Below, piece by piece: positions 1 to 6,542 of a DNA stretch of 10,588 nucleotides. The position numbers were made by a program, and so were the translations under genes. The notes under the pieces are model-generated. The model saw nothing but the letters and a program-made list of their open reading frames with translations. It was not told where the DNA came from and searched no databases. The stretch is from an uncultured Desulfobulbaceae bacterium (GTDB lineage Bacteria; Desulfobacterota; Desulfobulbia; Desulfobulbales; Desulfobulbaceae). The DNA lies in NCBI GenBank assembly GCA_945787305.1, contig CALZIH010000149.1:1-10588 (forward strand), given 5' to 3'. The first letter of the stretch is position 1; the number at the start of each line of letters is the position of its first letter.

Positions 1-582
1 CTTCAACTGGGCATGAAAAATACCATGGGTATATTGCACCCCTTTTGGCGGACCAGTGGAACCGGTCGTAAAAATTATGGCGGCAAGGTCATTTTCGTTG
101 GCAACAAAGCCTTGCCCCACGGGTTTGGTAACGCTAAGCCCCTGCAAAGATACCCCCAGCAGGCCAAAAGACGAGCCGACACAAATTCTTTTACGTACCG
201 TACGAAACGGTGCGGGAAATAACCGGGAAAACAGGACCCCCTTGGGAATACTGATTAAAAAGTCAGGTTGCACAGAATCGATACAACGCAATAGGTTACG
301 ATATCCCATCCCCGGATCAATGAGAATCACCACCGCTCCAAGTTCAAACAGGGCAAAAGTAAGGCAAATAAATTCCATGGAAGGCGGCACCATGAGCATG
401 ACCCGGTCACCGGAACAGATCCCTGCCCCTGTCAGACGAGCGGCAAAATCCGTGCTGTTTTCGACAAGATCAAGAAAACTGTACTTTGCATAAGCTCCCC
501 TTTCAGGAACCACCAAGGCAGTTTTTTCTCCCTGCCGGCCAGTAACATCCCGGAGCACTGCGGCAATGTTATAATTATTCAT
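1..582 (-). CDS. oleC: OleC-type AMP-forming acyl ligase / beta-lactone synthetase, N-terminal part (runs off left edge)
   Basis: The frame starts at ATG 582 and is open for 194 codons to the left edge, so most of the protein lies outside. It belongs to the ANL (AMP-binding) superfamily: IIFTTGSTGPPKGV (residues about 169-182) is the phosphate-binding A3 motif. Upstream are the usual substrate-side helices (GDRVMLMVPPSMEFICLTFAL, then GAVVILIDPGMG). In the Ole pathway OleC uses ATP to close a 2-alkyl-3-hydroxy acid to a beta-lactone. N-terminus MNNYNIAAVLRDVTGRQGEKTALV fits the start. The ATG lies within the 3' end of oleB, giving an ATGAATAA 8-nt overlap; no clear ribosome binding site, so coupling is likely. 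The OleC label rests on its place after OleA- and OleB-type genes; the visible part alone would fit any acyl-CoA ligase. Confidence 0.87.
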   Translation of the reverse strand, partial: MNNYNIAAVLRDVTGRQGEKTALVVPERGAYAKYSFLDLVENSTDFAARLTGAGICSGDRVMLMVPPSMEFICLTFALFELGAVVILIDPGMGYRNLLRCIDSVQPDFLISIPKGVLFSRLFPAPFRTVRKRICVGSSFGLLGVSLQGLSVTKPVGQGFVANENDLAAIIFTTGSTGPPKGVQYTHGIFHAQLK

Positions 583-1441
583 AACAGGACTTAAAAAACG
601 GAACTACCTGATCTGTGATTTCCTGGAAAGCATCTTCGAGGACATAATGACCTGCATCCGCAAAATAATGAGCCCGAGCATGGGGAAATCGTTGCCGCCA
701 TTCATCGTAGAATCCTCGATTAAAACAAAAATCCCTGCCCCCCCAACAGATCAGCATCGGCTTGTCTGCCAGATTATTCAATGACGATTCCACCTGCAGC
801 AATGTCTTCCAGGATGGGTGATTACGATGCATGGGAATATCGCTGACAAAACCATGGATTGCCACTCGGTTTCGCCAACTGTTGTATGGAGCAATAAACC
901 CGGCAGCAACCCGTTTATCCATTTTCCTGTTCACCGCCATAAAGGTTGCCGGCCAGGCAAAACCATTAAGACCGCGCACCAGGAGTTCGCCAACAATCGG
1001 CCAGCGACAGAGAGCTATACGAAACGGTATTCTAGAAGAGGGAAAAGCAGCAGTATTGAGCACCACAAGTCCTGCTATCCGCTCGGGATGCAGGCCGGCC
1101 CACCCCATGCCTATGGCACCACCCCAGTCATGTACTACCAGTATGCAGCGTTCTACCTGAAGGTGGTCCAACAAGTTATCCAAATTATCGATATGGTTCT
1201 GCAGGCGGTAGGGATAATCCTGCGGTTTATCCGAGAAGCCGCAACCAAGATGATCCGGGGCCAGGCAGCGATACTCACCCTGCAACGCATTGATAAAATT
1301 ACGATACAGATAGGACCACGAGGGATTTCCATGCACCATGACCACGGTCGGCCCCTCTCCCTCATCAACAAAGGAAAGGCGGTGAGGCCCCAGGGAATAA
1401 CTGCGGGGTTCAAATGGGTATTGGAAAAGATCGCCTCTCAC
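575..1441 (-). CDS. oleB: OleB-type alpha/beta hydrolase (beta-lactone decarboxylase)
   Basis: An alpha/beta hydrolase of the haloalkane-dehalogenase-like group. In the Ole pathway OleB decarboxylates a beta-lactone to a cis-olefin. I chose GTG at 1441: it overlaps the oleA stop as GTGA and has GGAG 7 nt upstream, giving 288 residues beginning near RGDLFQYPFEP. An ATG at 1501 would add 20 residues and overlap oleA by 64 nt. With the GTG numbering the motifs are HGNPSW (37-42, oxyanion region), nucleophile Asp105 in HDWGG, acid Asp237 in CWGGRD, and His265 in DAGH. The Asp nucleophile, as opposed to Ser, fits OleB and dehalogenases. The gene overlaps the ligase gene by 8 nt, so OleB and OleC are separate proteins here and not the OleBC fusion seen in some bacteria. 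A generic hydrolase is the alternative, but context argues against it. Confidence 0.88.
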   Translation of the reverse strand: MRGDLFQYPFEPRSYSLGPHRLSFVDEGEGPTVVMVHGNPSWSYLYRNFINALQGEYRCLAPDHLGCGFSDKPQDYPYRLQNHIDNLDNLLDHLQVERCILVVHDWGGAIGMGWAGLHPERIAGLVVLNTAAFPSSRIPFRIALCRWPIVGELLVRGLNGFAWPATFMAVNRKMDKRVAAGFIAPYNSWRNRVAIHGFVSDIPMHRNHPSWKTLLQVESSLNNLADKPMLICWGGRDFCFNRGFYDEWRQRFPHARAHYFADAGHYVLEDAFQEITDQVVPFFKSCYE

Positions 1442-2472
1442 CACTGGACTCCGAGCATAAGAGAGTTTATTCCAGAACCGATCCCCAAAACGGCACCGCA
1501 TTGACCCGATTGCAGAGCGCCCTGCTCAATACCCATTGCCAGCGTTATAGGTGCGGATACTGAGCCGACATTACCAAGAATGGACAGGGTTTCAAAATTC
1601 TTATCTTCATCCAGCTGCAACCGCTCAAACAGCAACCTGGCATGGGCGTTACCCACCTGGTGACAAAAAAACCGATCAATACTCTCTGCAGACCAGCCGA
1701 GCTCCTGCTTGAAATCACTCCAGCAGTGGGCGGCAGTTTCAACGCCTTTTTCCAGCAGCAATTCGGAATCCGTGGACATCAGGGTCCCCTGTTCCGCATT
1801 CTGTCCACCCTGGCAGAGATCATTATGGTCGGTATGGGCACGATAGCTTCCGCCGGTAAGAAAATGACCGGAGTCATGAAACGACTTATCCGTCATTACC
1901 AATGCCACTGCACCCGAACCAATAGTCAGGGAGGCAAAAAGAGGTTTGATGGTCTTCCTGGTAAGGCTTTGATCACTCAACATATGTGCAAGAGTAGACT
2001 CTAACAGCCCCTCGGCGGTTTCTCCTGCAACAAGCAAACCGCTTTTTACCTGTCCCAGTTCGATCATATTGGCCAGGGTTATCATCCCGTTGAGAAACCC
2101 AAGGCAGGCATTGGAAATATCAAAAATCTGGCACTGGGGAGACAGTCCCAGACTGCGATGGACAAAGGCAGCCGTTGCCGGCTCCATCATGTCGCGACTG
2201 ACAGAGGTAAAGAGCAGGCAACCAATATCATCTTTTGCAATTGATGCTCGCTCAAGAGCTTTGCGCCCGGCCAGGACCGCCCCCTGACTTGGTCTGGTTC
2301 CATGATGCCAGAAGCGGCGACTATTAATGCCGGTCATCAGCTCTAAACGACCGGCCGGTAGCTTCAAACGCGCATATACAGGAGCAAGACGCTCTTCCAG
2401 TTCCGTTGAGGTCAGTTCAATCGGAGGCAATTCATAGCCGAAACTATGCAGGCAGACACGGGAATACTTCAT
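1438..2472 (-). CDS. oleA: OleA-type head-to-head acyl condensing enzyme (KAS III-like)
   Basis: A 344-residue thiolase-fold enzyme, usually auto-named 3-oxoacyl-ACP synthase III. Several features point to OleA, which joins two fatty acyl thioesters by non-decarboxylative Claisen condensation to a 2-alkyl-3-keto acid. The N-terminus reads YELPPIELTSTELEERLAPVY followed by RLELMTGI, the OleA-like pattern. The catalytic set is Cys123 (NACLGF), His271 (CHQVGN) and Asn301 (LGNVGS). Glu97 (DMMEPAT) lies exactly 26 residues before the Cys, as does the essential Glu117 before Cys143 in Xanthomonas campestris OleA. The gene is directly followed by OleB- and OleC-type genes, which supports the call. 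The ATG at 2472 has no clear ribosome binding site. The stop TGA overlaps a GTG start of the next gene. A plain FabH role is less likely because of the Glu and the context. Confidence 0.9.
   Translation of the reverse strand: MKYSRVCLHSFGYELPPIELTSTELEERLAPVYARLKLPAGRLELMTGINSRRFWHHGTRPSQGAVLAGRKALERASIAKDDIGCLLFTSVSRDMMEPATAAFVHRSLGLSPQCQIFDISNACLGFLNGMITLANMIELGQVKSGLLVAGETAEGLLESTLAHMLSDQSLTRKTIKPLFASLTIGSGAVALVMTDKSFHDSGHFLTGGSYRAHTDHNDLCQGGQNAEQGTLMSTDSELLLEKGVETAAHCWSDFKQELGWSAESIDRFFCHQVGNAHARLLFERLQLDEDKNFETLSILGNVGSVSAPITLAMGIEQGALQSGQCGAVLGIGSGINSLMLGVQW
1449..1452 (-). promoter_or_regulatory. Ribosome binding site that decides the oleB start
   Basis: GGAG on the minus strand lies inside the 3' end of the oleA-type gene, 7 nt upstream of the GTG at 1441, and supports that start over the ATG at 1501. 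Confidence 0.5.
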
Positions 2473-2530
2473 AATGGCGGTTAACGATTCAAGGTTGCAG
2501 GTTCAAGGTTCGGCATGCCGGGTCTAGAAA
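2473..2530. repeat. 58-nt spacer upstream of the OleA-type gene with TTCAAGGTT direct repeats
   Basis: TTCAAGGTT occurs at 2488-2496 and 2502-2510 (plus strand), a 14-nt period. Next to it is CGGCATGCCG (2511-2520), a perfect 10-bp palindrome. No Shine-Dalgarno sequence is visible just before the downstream ATG at 2472. It may be a relic of a short intergenic repeat or an operator; no terminator is apparent. Confidence 0.55.
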
Positions 2531-2761
2531 TTATTCGGAGAGACGAAAACTGTTTGCCCAAGAGATGAGCAACGCTGCAAGAGCAAGATCGTCCAGCACG
2601 CCGACCACCGGAATCCACTCAGGGATCAGATCATAGGGAGAAATTACATAAAGAAGTCCGGCCCCGAGAAGAAGCTTCACATAAAGTGGCGTTTCTCGAG
2701 CCAGAAAAACGGCTATGGCATGACGAACCATGGTCACGATCCATGGAAAAAAATTTTTCAT
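2531..2761 (-). CDS. Small DUF1232 (YkvA-like) membrane protein
   Basis: A 76-residue hydrophobic protein carrying the DUF1232 signature SPYDLIPEWIPVVGVLDD (41-58), flanked by hydrophobic stretches at about 26-40 and 59-69 that probably form a membrane hairpin; an amphipathic or hydrophobic segment also lies at 5-20. DUF1232 has no established biochemical function. The ATG is 6 nt after the enoyl reductase stop, so the gene is part of the operon. Its place between the FAS-type genes and the OleABC block suggests that it may tie the pathway or its hydrophobic product to the membrane; this is inference only. Confidence 0.85.
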   Translation of the reverse strand: MKNFFPWIVTMVRHAIAVFLARETPLYVKLLLGAGLLYVISPYDLIPEWIPVVGVLDDLALAALLISWANSFRLSE

Positions 2762-2767
2762 GCCTGT

Positions 2768-3568
2768 TTACCCTACGGTTCCACGGACAACTTCTGCATC
2801 GAAATAATTCAACCCCATTCCCGCATCAACAACCAGGCATTGACCGGTAATGCCAGATGAACGGGGAGAGAGGAGGAACGCTGCAGTATTGGCCGCCTCT
2901 TGAGTTTGCAGCGCTTTTTTTCTTAAGATTACTTTTTCGGCAAAGAGATAGGAATCAACATAACCGGGTATACCTGCTGATGCAGATGTCTTGAGCAGGC
3001 CAGGACAGACTGCATTAAAACGAACCTGAGAAAAGGCGGAGAAACTTTTGGCCAGGAAACAGAGGGAGGATTCCAAAGCCGCTTTGACCGGGGCCATGTA
3101 GCCGTAATTTTCCGCCGCCATCCGGGTGGTGGAAATGGAAATGGTTACCACCGAACCATTACTGGCCAGCAGATCTTTAAAATGATTACTGATGGCCATA
3201 AGAGAAAAACAAGAAACATCCACAGCCTGCAGGAAATCTTTCTTCACAGTCTCATGAAACGGCTTTAACCCTTCAGAATAATTTGCAAAAGCAATAGAGT
3301 GAACCAAGCCGTCTATTGGGCCGCCCACCTGAGCGCCAATATCTTCCCGCACCCGGATGATATTCTGTTCATCCTCCACATCACAGGTAAAGACGGAACT
3401 CCCGGGAAAGAGCTTAACGGCGGTTCTCGCCCTTTCCTCTGTGCGAACCACATGGATTACTTCGGCGCCGGCCTCGACCAGCACGCGCCCTATGGCACAG
3501 GCAACGGATTTCTTGTTGGCCAGTCCAAAGACAACTATTTTCTTGCCGTCTAGTTCTAAAAATCCCAT
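2768..3568 (-). CDS. FabI-like enoyl-ACP reductase (SDR), second active-site Tyr missing
   Basis: A 266-residue protein with FabI architecture: N-terminus MGFLELDGKKIVVFGLANKKS matching the FabI cofactor loop, SIAFAN near 91-96, and the active-site pattern Tyr155-x6-Lys162 (YGYMAPVK) equivalent to E. coli Tyr156/Lys163. FabI reduces trans-2-enoyl-ACP with NAD(P)H in the last step of each elongation round. The position matching E. coli Tyr146, normally Tyr in an SYLG context, is Ile145 (SISTTRM). The family's general catalytic core is kept but the second Tyr is lost, so it may act on an unusual enoyl substrate or have altered activity. The ATG has only a weak ribosome binding site; the preceding dehydratase stop is 16 nt upstream. 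Probably a pathway-dedicated paralogue and not the housekeeping reductase. Confidence 0.88.
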   Translation of the reverse strand: MGFLELDGKKIVVFGLANKKSVACAIGRVLVEAGAEVIHVVRTEERARTAVKLFPGSSVFTCDVEDEQNIIRVREDIGAQVGGPIDGLVHSIAFANYSEGLKPFHETVKKDFLQAVDVSCFSLMAISNHFKDLLASNGSVVTISISTTRMAAENYGYMAPVKAALESSLCFLAKSFSAFSQVRFNAVCPGLLKTSASAGIPGYVDSYLFAEKVILRKKALQTQEAANTAAFLLSPRSSGITGQCLVVDAGMGLNYFDAEVVRGTVG

Positions 3569-3584
3569 TCGTTATATTCTTTTA

Positions 3585-4040
3585 CTACCTGTTAACAGCA
3601 TCAGATTCTTTCAATGCACAGGAGAACTCCACCTGAACCGCAACCTTTCCCTGTACCCGAACATTTCCTTTGAAAAACCAAGCCGGGCCAACCTTTTCTT
3701 TTAAGATCGCTTCAATGGTCACAGTCTCTCCGGGACGGACTTCACGTTTAAATTTAGCCCCTTGAATTCTGGCCAGCACCGGCAGGCCAGCCAGCTCATC
3801 CTGCAGGCCAGCCAGCTCGCTTATCAGCAGTGCTCCGGCCTGGAAAACCGCCTCGCAGAGGAGAACCCCCGGCATGAGTGGATAGTCAGGATAGTGGCCT
3901 TGAAAAATTTCCAAATCCGGATCAATGGTCTTTTCCGCCCGGATGGAGTTATCTGTCAGTTCGCAAACCCGATCAAGCCAGAGAAAAGGAGGACGATGGG
4001 GAATCCGTTTTGTTATATAGCCCAGCTCACTGGTTGGCAT
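3585..4040 (-). CDS. FabZ-like 3-hydroxyacyl-ACP dehydratase (hotdog fold)
   Basis: A 151-residue hotdog-fold dehydratase that removes water from 3-hydroxyacyl-ACP to give the trans-2-enoyl chain. With the ATG at 4040 the catalytic residues fall at His49 (FQGHYPDYPLMPG) and Glu63 (CEAVFQAG), the standard FabZ pair and spacing; the N-terminal IPHRPPFLWLDRV motif is also present. I chose the ATG at 4040 because it forms a TGATG junction with the ketoreductase stop; a TTG one codon upstream is possible. The loop after the central helix contains a short tandem repeat, ELAGLQD-ELAGLPV, encoded by a near-perfect 21-nt duplication. The loop length is about that of E. coli FabZ, so the repeat is probably neutral. 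It is followed 16 nt later by the enoyl reductase gene. Confidence 0.93.
   Translation of the reverse strand: MPTSELGYITKRIPHRPPFLWLDRVCELTDNSIRAEKTIDPDLEIFQGHYPDYPLMPGVLLCEAVFQAGALLISELAGLQDELAGLPVLARIQGAKFKREVRPGETVTIEAILKEKVGPAWFFKGNVRVQGKVAVQVEFSCALKESDAVNR
3782..3818. repeat. Short tandem direct repeat inside the FabZ-like gene
   Basis: GCAGGCCAGCCAGCTC occurs at 3782-3797 and again at 3803-3818, a period of 21 nt. On the minus strand it encodes the ELAGL units of the dehydratase loop; the period is a multiple of three, so the frame is kept. Confidence 0.85.
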
Positions 4041-4807
4041 CAAAGCCCGCCTGTAATCTCAAGCACGGAGCCGGTGATGTAGGAGGCCTTGGTCCCGGCC
4101 AGAAAAAGAACAGCTCTAGCAACCTCATCAGGGCGACCAAAACGGCGGACCGGTACCATTTTCTTGTACTCTTTTACTTGGACTTCACTCAACCCTTCAA
4201 GAAAATCCGTTTCAATAAAGCCCGGAGAGACACAGTTCACCGTGATTTTTCTTTTCGCCACTTCTTTGGCAAGTGACTTCATCATGCCGACCTGCCCGGC
4301 CTTGGAAGCCGCATAGTTGGCCTGACCTGCAAAACCGAGCTGCCCCATGGGAGAAGTGATACAGATAATCCGTCCATATTTTTGTTTCATCATCAACTGG
4401 ACGGCAAACTTTGCCATGTTGTAGCCACCGGTAAGATTGACATCGATTACCCGGCGCCAATCGTCTTCTTTCATCATCGCCAGGGCGCTGTCACGACGAA
4501 TACCGGCATTGTTCACCAGAATATCAAGGGTATCGAACTGTTCCTCAACCTGCCTGTAAAAGGTCTCCACCTCTCGATACACACTGACATCAAGCTTATG
4601 GAGATGCAGCCTGCTGGCAGTCGCATCACCACATGAAGCCTTAAAAGACTCAGCTGCAGCTTCATTGCCGCCATAAACACCAATCACCGTGGCTCCGTTT
4701 TCAAGCAGCGCTTCGGCGACAGCCCTACCAATTCCTCGGGTCGCCCCGGTGACAAGAGCCTTTTGTCCTGTAAAATTATCCAATGTTATCCCAATGTAAA
4801 TGTTCAC
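4040..4807 (-). CDS. FabG-like 3-oxoacyl-ACP reductase (SDR)
   Basis: A classical short-chain dehydrogenase of up to 255 residues that would reduce 3-oxoacyl-ACP to 3-hydroxyacyl-ACP with NADPH. Visible motifs are TGATRGIG (20-27, cofactor loop), NNAG (99-102), and the catalytic Ser152, Tyr165 and Lys169 (YAASK), with the family's 13-residue Ser-Tyr spacing. The longest supported start is GTG at 4807, overlapping the amphi-Trp stop as GTGA. A TTG at 4783 would give the N-terminus LDNFTGQKALVTG, closer to the usual FabG length; neither has a good ribosome binding site. The stop overlaps the dehydratase start as TGATG. Being inside the KS-ACP-DH-ER set, it is most likely the dedicated ketoreductase. 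OleD belongs to the longer extended SDR type, so this protein is not a substitute candidate by size. Confidence 0.92.
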   Translation of the reverse strand: MNIYIGITLDNFTGQKALVTGATRGIGRAVAEALLENGATVIGVYGGNEAAAESFKASCGDATASRLHLHKLDVSVYREVETFYRQVEEQFDTLDILVNNAGIRRDSALAMMKEDDWRRVIDVNLTGGYNMAKFAVQLMMKQKYGRIICITSPMGQLGFAGQANYAASKAGQVGMMKSLAKEVAKRKITVNCVSPGFIETDFLEGLSEVQVKEYKKMVPVRRFGRPDEVARAVLFLAGTKASYITGSVLEITGGL

Positions 4808-5061
4808 TTATCAGCATCCGGACCAACCAGCCATTCAATTTCAACTTCAATTTTCTTCTTGGTTTTTCTCCTGCCGACTTCTTTCTCCGCCTTGATTTCC
4901 AGTTCAACCCGTCCCGGTATTTTCAGCTTAACATTCTTGTTGCCCTGCTGCAGTACAACTTTGCCGTTGTCGATCTTGTCCGCTATCTGATGGAGCAATT
5001 CAGCAGCATTTTTTCTGCTCATTTTCTCTTCCGTCTTAAAAAGAACAGTTTCTCTTCCCAT
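4804..5061 (-). CDS. Small amphi-Trp domain-containing protein
   Basis: An 85-residue protein matching the amphi-Trp domain pattern: an N-terminal FKTEEKMSRKNAAELLHQIADKI-type helix, a strand region with KVVLQQG, and a C-terminal alternating strand ending EVEIEW with Trp77. The domain's biochemical role is not established to my knowledge. It is strongly charged, with a Lys/Arg stretch (GRRKTKKK) before the final acidic strand; there is no signal peptide or membrane segment. The start is clear: AAGGAGG lies 7 nt upstream of the ATG, the best ribosome binding site of the middle of the cluster, suggesting high expression. Its TGA stop overlaps the GTG start of the ketoreductase gene. Its place between oxidoreductase and ketoreductase suggests an accessory role in the pathway, perhaps binding enzyme or chain; that is speculation. 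Confidence 0.85.
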   Translation of the reverse strand: MGRETVLFKTEEKMSRKNAAELLHQIADKIDNGKVVLQQGNKNVKLKIPGRVELEIKAEKEVGRRKTKKKIEVEIEWLVGPDADK

Positions 5062-5068
5062 ACTAAAA

Positions 5069-5075
5069 CCTCCTT
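5069..5075 (-). promoter_or_regulatory. Strong ribosome binding site of the amphi-Trp gene
   Basis: The minus strand shows AAGGAGG exactly 7 nt before the ATG at 5061. Most other starts in this array have weak or no Shine-Dalgarno sequence, so this gene is probably translated more strongly than its neighbours. Confidence 0.7.
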
Positions 5076-5093
5076 CTTTCAGTGTTACGGTAT

Positions 5094-6500
5094 TTAGCTT
5101 CGCAGATATGCATCAACATCATTGGCGACAATAACGCCGTAGTTAATTGCTCCCAACCATCCACTCATAATGATACCCACGGAGCCGACATGGAACACCC
5201 CTCCGATCTCTTTAAATATAGAGCGGGAGATGTCCAGACCCTCAAATTTTGTACCAAAAGATGTTCCCCGGGTATGCAGAGTATATCGGTTAAAGGTCTT
5301 GGGTGTGGCAGACTCGACAGTGTCTACCTTTTCACGGATGCCAGGAATATAACGATCGAGATCTATAAAACAGCGCTCTACCATGGCCTGTTTTTCTCGG
5401 ATATAATTCTCTTTATCCAACCCCGCCCAGTCCTCATAGTTGCCATTCATGGAGGCAACCACTGTATAATCGGGATGTTCGGGCCGGGTTTTTGGATAAT
5501 AAACGGAAAAGGTACGGCTTTTCGTCTCCATTTTTCGCATCTCCGCAGAGGAAAACTCAGCAGCGGTGGAGGTGAAGAGCAAATCGCCCACATCAGCAAA
5601 AGATTCCCCCTTGCGGATACCGAAATAAACCTGGCAGGATGAGTTATTTACCTGCACCTTGTCAAAACGGGAGAGATAATCATCGGAGAAAACCTCGCGC
5701 CCGACCAAGTTGTCAATGGTATTGGTAATACCCGAATTGGAGACCACCCCTCTTGCCGCAATCATTCGTTCCCCAACCTGGACACCGCGTACCTTTCCCT
5801 GATCCACAACTATCCGATCCACCTTTGCACCGGTGCAGATTGTCACACCGTTTTTCTGCAGTTCATCGGCCATCATTTTTATCAGCTTGTCCGTCCCTCC
5901 TTCAAAGGTGTACACCCCTTTATTCATGAAGTTGGAAAAAACAATCCCGTACGTAATGGCCGGCTCATCCAGGGTTGAACCATTGGCATAGGTAATCGGT
6001 TCCATCAGCAGCCGATGCACGTCGCTGCGACCCGGAAAAAAACGATCGAACAATTCCCGGGTGGTCATGGACTGATCATCATAAAAGTTCATTCCATCCA
6101 CAGTGCGAAAAAATTCCGTGACCACGGAAGGCTCTATATGAAATTTATCATGGAGGAGACGAACAAAATCATCCTTGGAAAAGGTAGTGGACAGTGAAAA
6201 CTGCGGATTATCAAAAACAATGTTTTTCAGTTGAACAATGGAATTACGGATCTCTTTAGACCAGTATTTTTTGCAGGTCTTGACCATACCGTAGGGAAAA
6301 CCGTGCAGGGAAACATCAAAAATATGTCCACCTCGCTTAAACCAGGTGGCCAGCCCGCCAAGTTGGATATGATATTCAAGAAGGAGAACGGAATGACCGG
6401 CCCGGGCCAACCTGTTGGCACAGGTTAAGCCACCAAGACCGGAACCGATAACTACAACATCATATGTATTTTGAACCTTATCAAGAGGTGTAAAAGCCAT
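5094..6500 (-). CDS. CrtI/phytoene desaturase-like NAD(P)/FAD-dependent oxidoreductase (intact)
   Basis: A 468-residue flavoprotein with the N-terminal FAD-binding motif VVVIGSGLGGLTCANRLARAG (residues 15-35), Glu42 at the end of the second strand, and LGGL at 47-50. The C-terminus has the FAD-contacting segment GVFHVGSVGIIMSGWLGAINYG. This is the CrtI / phytoene-desaturase / retinol-saturase-like superfamily, acting on long hydrophobic polyene or acyl chains. No carotenoid backbone gene (crtB, crtE) is present, while an ACP and FAS-type enzymes are, so an acyl-ACP or derived polyene substrate is more likely than a carotenoid (inference). It follows the split paralogue after a 42-nt spacer. 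The ATG at 6500 has only a poor A-rich upstream region as ribosome binding site. A pair of such enzymes next to FAS genes recalls gene sets proposed for ladderane synthesis, but no function is proven by sequence. Confidence 0.88.
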   Translation of the reverse strand: MAFTPLDKVQNTYDVVVIGSGLGGLTCANRLARAGHSVLLLEYHIQLGGLATWFKRGGHIFDVSLHGFPYGMVKTCKKYWSKEIRNSIVQLKNIVFDNPQFSLSTTFSKDDFVRLLHDKFHIEPSVVTEFFRTVDGMNFYDDQSMTTRELFDRFFPGRSDVHRLLMEPITYANGSTLDEPAITYGIVFSNFMNKGVYTFEGGTDKLIKMMADELQKNGVTICTGAKVDRIVVDQGKVRGVQVGERMIAARGVVSNSGITNTIDNLVGREVFSDDYLSRFDKVQVNNSSCQVYFGIRKGESFADVGDLLFTSTAAEFSSAEMRKMETKSRTFSVYYPKTRPEHPDYTVVASMNGNYEDWAGLDKENYIREKQAMVERCFIDLDRYIPGIREKVDTVESATPKTFNRYTLHTRGTSFGTKFEGLDISRSIFKEIGGVFHVGSVGIIMSGWLGAINYGVIVANDVDAYLRS

Positions 6501-6542
6501 AGTATCTTTTTAATTTCGCTTAGTTCGTTTCAGTTCTAGCGG

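Noticed and set aside
56..493. Plus-strand open frame of 145 codons at the left end
   Set aside because: The minus strand here encodes a continuous AMP-binding enzyme N-terminus including the phosphate-binding motif.
818..1504. Plus-strand open frame of 228 codons
   Set aside because: It lies fully antisense to the oleB-type gene, which has complete catalytic motifs; the plus-strand translation has no recognisable domain.
2511..2520. CGGCATGCCG as a transcription terminator
   Set aside because: A 10-bp palindrome allows only a 3-bp stem with a 4-nt loop and is not followed by a T run on the coding strand.
2768..4807. Housekeeping fabG-fabZ-fabI genes
   Set aside because: They are locked into an operon with a variant ketosynthase, CrtI-like and Ole-type genes, lack accABCD/fabD/fabH neighbours, and the FabI-like protein lacks a key Tyr.
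5082..5642. Plus-strand open frame of 186 codons
   Set aside because: It is antisense to the C-terminal part of the intact CrtI-like gene, which has the conserved FAD tail there.
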